Shown here piece after piece: positions 60,901 through 64,000 of a stretch of 64,000 nucleotides of DNA (position 1 is the first letter of the stretch; every line of letters begins with the position of its first letter). Source of the stretch: Omphiscola glabra (taxonomy: Eukaryota; Mollusca; Gastropoda; Lymnaeidae); contig OZ024799.1 of NCBI GenBank assembly GCA_964017045.1, forward strand, positions 31,383,596 through 31,447,595, given 5' to 3'. Below the pieces are notes generated by a model that was not told the DNA's origin, did no database searches, and saw only the letters and a program-made list of their open reading frames with translations. Position numbers and translations under genes: made by a program.

Positions 60901-62434
60901 TTATGATAACTGAATTGATTTGTATGGTGAATTTTATTGATTGGTACGTGGACGTTAGTCATATTAATTGAAAAAAAAATAATTCTCAATTGAACGTTAT
61001 TTAATTATGCCAATAATAAAATTACAATGATCGACTTGTTTAATATTAACAATTTTTACATTCACATGTGCACATGGGTGAGGGACTCAAACAACATTAA
61101 AATTAGAGACACTTCAATCAGCTTCTGATCGTTTGTGGTCCTGTACAAAGCAACACTTAACATGAGCTTCTTGTGCAGCAATACAAAGAATTATCTTAAC
61201 ATTTATGGATTAAAGTTTCTGATTAAATGGATTGTTTCTGATTAAATGGATTTGACTTTTTTTTTTTTAAAAGTAGTTGAAATACAATTTCACAGCAAGT
61301 TATTTTTTTTTTTATATTTTGAAAACAAGACCATTGGCTTTATCCTTTAAAAAATGGGTAACAGGGCTTAATCTATGGTCCCAGTGGCTGAATCTTCTAA
61401 AGAGACAGCAGTGTTCCATAATACAAAAATTGTATTAGCAATTTCAGATGCTTGTATGACGCGTGCTCGTGGAATCCTGCGCCCTTATTTACGATCCGCC
61501 ACTGTTGGCTATAAGTCTCCTCAGAATTACGCCCCAATACTGCAGTCAAATAATCACGATTTAACTTGGCTTATCAAGTCACATTTTTGCGGCCCCCCCC
61601 CCCCAACTTTTACACTGAACTGACTCCCTCCCCTCCCACACCCAACCCTTATCGCCGATGTTATTACCCCTGTAAGCCACCCACAAATGGACTTTATGAT
61701 ATCCAATGAGAAAAAGTTACTCAAGGGTGAAATTGTTTTTTTTCTTGTTTTTGTTTTGGTCATGACAAACAGTGAGCAAAAACCAACTTGGCTATTCCGT
61801 CTGTTTTTCTTGGATAGTCCCCCAACACAATATATTAACCTCCTATTATTTTACACGTGTCTTCTTATGCCCTTGTCCCAACTCCCTCTTTAAAAGTGAA
61901 CACACACAAAAAAGAGAGCATTACCCACTGACAAAAGTCAAACAAACGAAGTCTTTTTAAAAATGACGTTTTTTGTGTGTGTCTGATATTAAAACAGCAA
62001 CCAACGCTTAGAAACGAAACAATTATGTGGATAAGATCTTAGGTTAACTCTGAGGAGAATTATAAATACCAGGGGCCGACGTGAATCTAAGTAATATATC
62101 TAACTTAATTTAAGGGCTGATTTTAAAAAAAACAACATAATCTAGATTGACACTAGATCTTAAAGTAGGCAATAACCAGAATGATATAAACTCAGTGCCG
62201 AAGACACAGTTCGAATGTAAAAACCCAAAGACCAGTTCTCGTCTCGACCGACGGGTCTCACAAAGACTAACCTTCTGCGCTTTTCGTTTGTCCGCCCTCT
62301 GGTTCTGGTGGTAGATCCGGCTGAAGTTAGACACGATGACGGGCACCGGAAGAGCAATGACCAGCACACCACTGAGGGAGCAGACTCCACCGACGATCTT
62401 ACCCGTGATGGTGTCGGGTGTCATGTCACCGTAG
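51317..62434 (-). CDS. Shal/Kv4 voltage-gated potassium channel, C-terminal exons (partial)
   Basis: Pore end, S6 and cytoplasmic tail of an A-type K+ channel alpha subunit (KCND/Shal family). Coding exons: 62434-62272, 54601-54416, 53420-53259, 51769-51317, in phase, 320 residues in all. Exon one starts inside the selectivity filter ([16 protein letters not shown]), then S6 with the PVPV gating bend ([13 protein letters not shown]) and [15 protein letters not shown]. The second carries [16 protein letters not shown], equivalent to the Kv4 dileucine dendritic-targeting region. The third starts DREFVEMDM. The last is long, Ser/Asn-rich, and ends VRISTL, a class I PDZ ligand. N-terminal, T1 and S1-S5 exons lie beyond 64000. 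The subfamily call rests on these tail motifs, which Kv1-Kv3 lack. Confidence 0.94.
52168..52690. repeat. 40-bp tandem repeat, about 13 copies, Shal intron
   Basis: Unit ACCACCACGATGACAACCCT then GTCATTAGTATTATTGACAC. Variants (for example ACCACTATGA ... CTACCATTAG) recur at fixed spacing, which hints at multi-unit duplications. Confidence 0.93.
53609..53771. mobile_element. MITE with CAGTGGCGTA ends, Shal intron
   Basis: 163 bp, CAGTGGCGTAGTTAGGG ... TTTCTACGCCACTG. Flanks GTGCTCCT and GTGCTTCT match at 7 of 8 positions. The core TGCAGTTGGCTGAATATGCC is shared with 49460-49605. In the intron between the second and third exons of this Shal portion. Confidence 0.9.
54066..54372. repeat. 28-bp tandem repeat, about 11 copies, Shal intron
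   Basis: Unit GAGACGTTCACACAATACAC then TGTACCAT. It ends about 45 bases from the Shal exon at 54416. Confidence 0.92.
54698..54775. repeat. 40-bp direct duplication, each copy with a TGACGTCA site
   Basis: Two adjacent copies of a 40-base unit starting CATGACGTCATTGGGTTAAA. Each contains the full palindromic cAMP-response element TGACGTCA (54701-54708 and 54741-54748). Lies 100-150 bases upstream (in transcript sense) of the Shal exon 54601-54416. Confidence 0.8.
54761..54945. repeat. Source copy of a dispersed about 165-bp duplication
   Basis: Begins TTAAAAGGTGGTTTTGCTTG and ends in a long A-run followed by GAGA. A near-identical copy is at 56224-56392. The two differ mainly in A-run length and a few bases. 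Confidence 0.85.
55115..55317. mobile_element. hAT-like MITE (CAGTGTTTCCCAAAC ends)
   Basis: 203 bp, CAGTGTTTCCCAAACTTT ... CACTTTGGGAAACACTG. Flanks CCCTATTG and CCCTACTG match at 7 of 8 positions. Shal intron. Confidence 0.85.
55668..55865. mobile_element. SPIN/URR1-like hAT MITE with perfect target duplication
   Basis: 198 bp, CAGCGGTTCTCAACCTGTGG ... GTTGAGAACTACTA. Flanked by CCTTAGAC on both sides (55660-55667 and 55866-55873). Internal blocks GGGTCGCCTAAGACGATC, ACAGTTATGAAGTAGCAACG and TATTAAAGGGTCGCGGCATT are the most complete representation of this family in the window. Shal intron. Confidence 0.93.
56185..56433. repeat. Inverted repeat enclosing a duplicated segment
   Basis: Left arm 56185-56224 (ACTTGGAACAAAATATGGAA then TCAAATATATAT...) is the reverse complement of the right arm 56393-56433 (...ATATATTTGATTCCATATTT then TGTTCCAAGT). 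Between them lies the second copy (56224-56392) of the 54761-54945 segment, including its A-run. Shal intron. Confidence 0.85.
56700..57090. repeat. About 34-bp tandem repeat, about 11 copies, Shal intron
   Basis: Unit GGGATAACTGGGATGAGACT then GAATGGTGTTATGT, with frequent single-base variants. Confidence 0.9.
57557..57679. repeat. 26-bp tandem repeat, 5 copies, Shal intron
   Basis: Unit ATATTGTGTCTAAGACACTT then TACTAC; contains a short palindrome GTGTCTAAGACAC. Confidence 0.9.
57763..58019. repeat. 20-bp tandem repeat, about 13 copies, Shal intron
   Basis: Unit GGGCTCCCTACTTTAACTCC with variants such as CTGTAACTTCAAGCTCC that recur twice. Confidence 0.9.
58994..59606. repeat. 21-bp tandem repeat, about 29 copies, Shal intron
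   Basis: Unit TCTCACAAAACTTTCCAATTA / TTTCACAAGACTTTCCAATTA. The period is a multiple of three, so it stays open in two plus-strand frames as a heptapeptide repeat. It lies in a Shal intron with no sign of transcription of its own. Confidence 0.95.
59713..59840. repeat. 32-bp tandem repeat, 4 copies, Shal intron
   Basis: Unit ACTCAACACATGAGTTGTTT then GACTAGTTTACC. The copies are identical or nearly so, suggesting recent expansion. Confidence 0.93.
59860..62105. other. Shal intron, no further element recognised
   Basis: AT-rich intron with a C-run at 59994-60009, a short (CA)n near 60690 and a mixed-composition patch at 61380-61680. No exon or proven element. Confidence 0.45.
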
Positions 62435-62639
62435 CTGTGGAGAAGCAAGATATAAAACATTAGAGCTGATGACACAATGTGGCCACACAATTGTTCAGTG
62501 TATTGACTGCTAAGCCACACAGTTGTAAAACTGATTGCTCCCCAACAACAAAATAAGGTGCCCCCCCGCCCCAATGATATGCAGAGGAGAGGGAACTAAC
62601 AAGAGAGAAGATACCAAGAGACTAATATAAAAAAAGAAG

Positions 62640-62992
62640 AGACTGATACCAAGAGACAGATATATTGAGACTGATATCAAGAGACAGCTACCAAGAGACA
62701 TATATCAAGAGACAGATATCAAGAGACTGATATCAAGAGATATATATCAAGAGACTGATATCAAGAGACTGATATCAAGAGACATATATCAAGAGAGAGA
62801 TATCAAGAGACTGATATCAAGAGACGTACCAAGAGACATATCAAGAGACGTACCAGGAGACATATCAAGAGACTGATACCAAGAGACATATCAAGAGACT
62901 GATACCAAGAGACATACCAAGAGACTGATACCAAGAGACATACCAAGAGACTGATACCAAGAGACATACCAAGAGACTGATACCAAGAGACA
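62640..62992. repeat. 12-14-bp tandem repeat (AGACTGATACCAAG), about 27 copies
   Basis: Alternates the 14-base unit AGACTGATACCAAG with AGACATACCAAG and AGACATATATCAAG forms. In the Shal intron 5' of the pore/S6 exon. Confidence 0.92.
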
Positions 62993-63065
62993 GATCTTTT
63001 ATATAATTTGTAAATTCAGTTTTTTAAAAAAAGAAGATATTCTGATATTTGTATGTTAAATGAAA

Positions 63066-64000
63066 ACTCCAATGTTTGCATCTTATCATAGGAAAGAACG
63101 GCTGGTCAGTACAAATGCAGAGGTTCAAAAGTTTGCATCTTATCATAGGAAAGAACGGCTGGTCAGTACAAATGCAGAGGTTCAAAAGTTTGCATCTTAT
63201 CGTAGGAAAGAACGGCTGGTCAGTACAAATGCAGAGGTTCCAATGTTTGCTTCTTATCATAGGAAAGAACGGCTGGTTAAAACAAATGCATAGGTTCCAA
63301 AGTTTGCATCTTATCATAGGAAAGAACGGCTGGTCAGTACAAATGCAGAGGTTCCAAAGTTTGCATCTTATCAAAGGAAAGAACGGCTGGTCAGTACAAA
63401 TGCAGAGGTTCAAAAGTTTGCATCTTATCATAGGAAAGAACGGCTGGTCAGTACAAATGCAGAGGTTCCAAACTTTGCATCTTATCATTGGAAAAAACGG
63501 CTGGTCAGTACAAATGCAGAGGTTCCAAAGTTTGCATCTTATCGTAGGAAAGAACGGCTGGTCAGTACAAATGCAGAGGTTCCAAAGTTTGCATCTTATC
63601 ATAGGAAAGAACGGCTGGTCAGTACAAATGCAGAGTTTCCAAAGTTTGCATCTTATCATAGGAAAGAACGGCTGGTCAGTACAAATGCAGAGGTTCCAAA
63701 GTTTGCATCTTATCATAGGAAAGAGCGGCTGTTCAGTACAAATGCAGAGTTTCCAATGTTTGCATCTTATCATAGGAAAGAACGGCTGGTCAGTACAAAT
63801 GCAGAGTTTCCAAAGTTTGCATCTTATCATAGGAAAGAACGGCTGGTCAGTACAAATGCAGAGGCTCAAAAGTTTGCATCTTATCGTAGGAAAGAACGGC
63901 TGGTCAGTACAAATGCAGAGGTTCCAAAGTTTGCATCTTATCATAGGAAAGAACGGCTGGTCAGTACAAATGCAGAGGTTCAAAAGTTTGCATCTTATCA
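63066..64000. repeat. 57-bp tandem repeat, at least 16 copies, runs off the window
   Basis: Unit starts GTTTGCATCTTATCATAGGA, continues AAGAACGGCTGGTCAGTACA and ends AATGCAGAGGTTCCAAA. Period 57 is 19 codons, so the minus strand stays open for over 300 codons as a Cys-rich repeat, but the array sits in a Shal intron and has no start context or homology. Copies are very similar, with variants at a few fixed positions. Confidence 0.95.

Noticed and set aside
61382..61504. CAGTGGCTGAATC ... GATCCGCCACTG as another MITE
   Set aside because: The ends resemble the CAGTGG families, but the flanking 8-mers do not match and the body is unlike the other copies.
63024..63983. 319-codon Cys-rich reverse frame
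   Set aside because: Produced by the 57-bp minisatellite in a Shal intron. Kept only as a checkable finding, not called as a gene.

Overview
This is an intron-rich, AT-rich animal nuclear genome segment. Four genes can be reconstructed exon by exon with GT-AG introns and unbroken phase: cyclin H, Mediator subunit 20, urocanate hydratase and a Shal/Kv4 potassium channel. The 3' end of a fifth, unrecognised gene opens the window. The protein matches are typical of invertebrate animals. Dense short hAT-type elements and minisatellites, together with one element family I recall from tetrapods and a pond snail, suggest a lophotrochozoan and most likely a gastropod mollusc. That species guess is inference.

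Layout. 680-2057 (+): last two coding exons of a serine-rich protein. 2058-5985: AT-rich 3' UTR and intergenic DNA. 5986-10004 (-): complete cyclin H gene, 10 coding exons, 337 codons including stop. 10005-12636: intergenic, with a GC-rich block and a possible transposon remnant. 12637-17193 (+): complete MED20, 4 coding exons, 205 aa, with a hAT transposase relic in its first intron. 17706-35052 (-): complete urocanate hydratase (UROC1), 19 coding exons, 679 aa; its introns hold minisatellites, short transposons and a LINE tail. 35053-51316: a transposon-rich intergenic stretch (Penelope endonuclease fragment, hAT transposase pseudogene, several MITEs), then about 5.5 kb of repeat-poor AT-rich sequence. 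51317-62434 (-): the last four coding exons of a Shal/Kv4 channel; its upstream exons lie beyond the window. 62435-64000: Shal intron, with two tandem arrays, the second running off the end.

The genes do not form a pathway: CAK/TFIIH cyclin, Mediator head subunit, histidine catabolism enzyme and neuronal/muscle A-type K+ channel. MED20 and UROC1 are convergent with stop codons 512 bp apart. CCNH and MED20 are divergent.

No new enzymatic or defence system is visible. The most notable content is mobile: SPIN/URR1-like hAT MITEs with perfect 8-bp target duplications, a CAGTGGCGTA-ended MITE family with nested insertions, three separate minisatellites of about 25 bp inside one gene, and a duplicated segment held between long inverted arms in a Shal intron.
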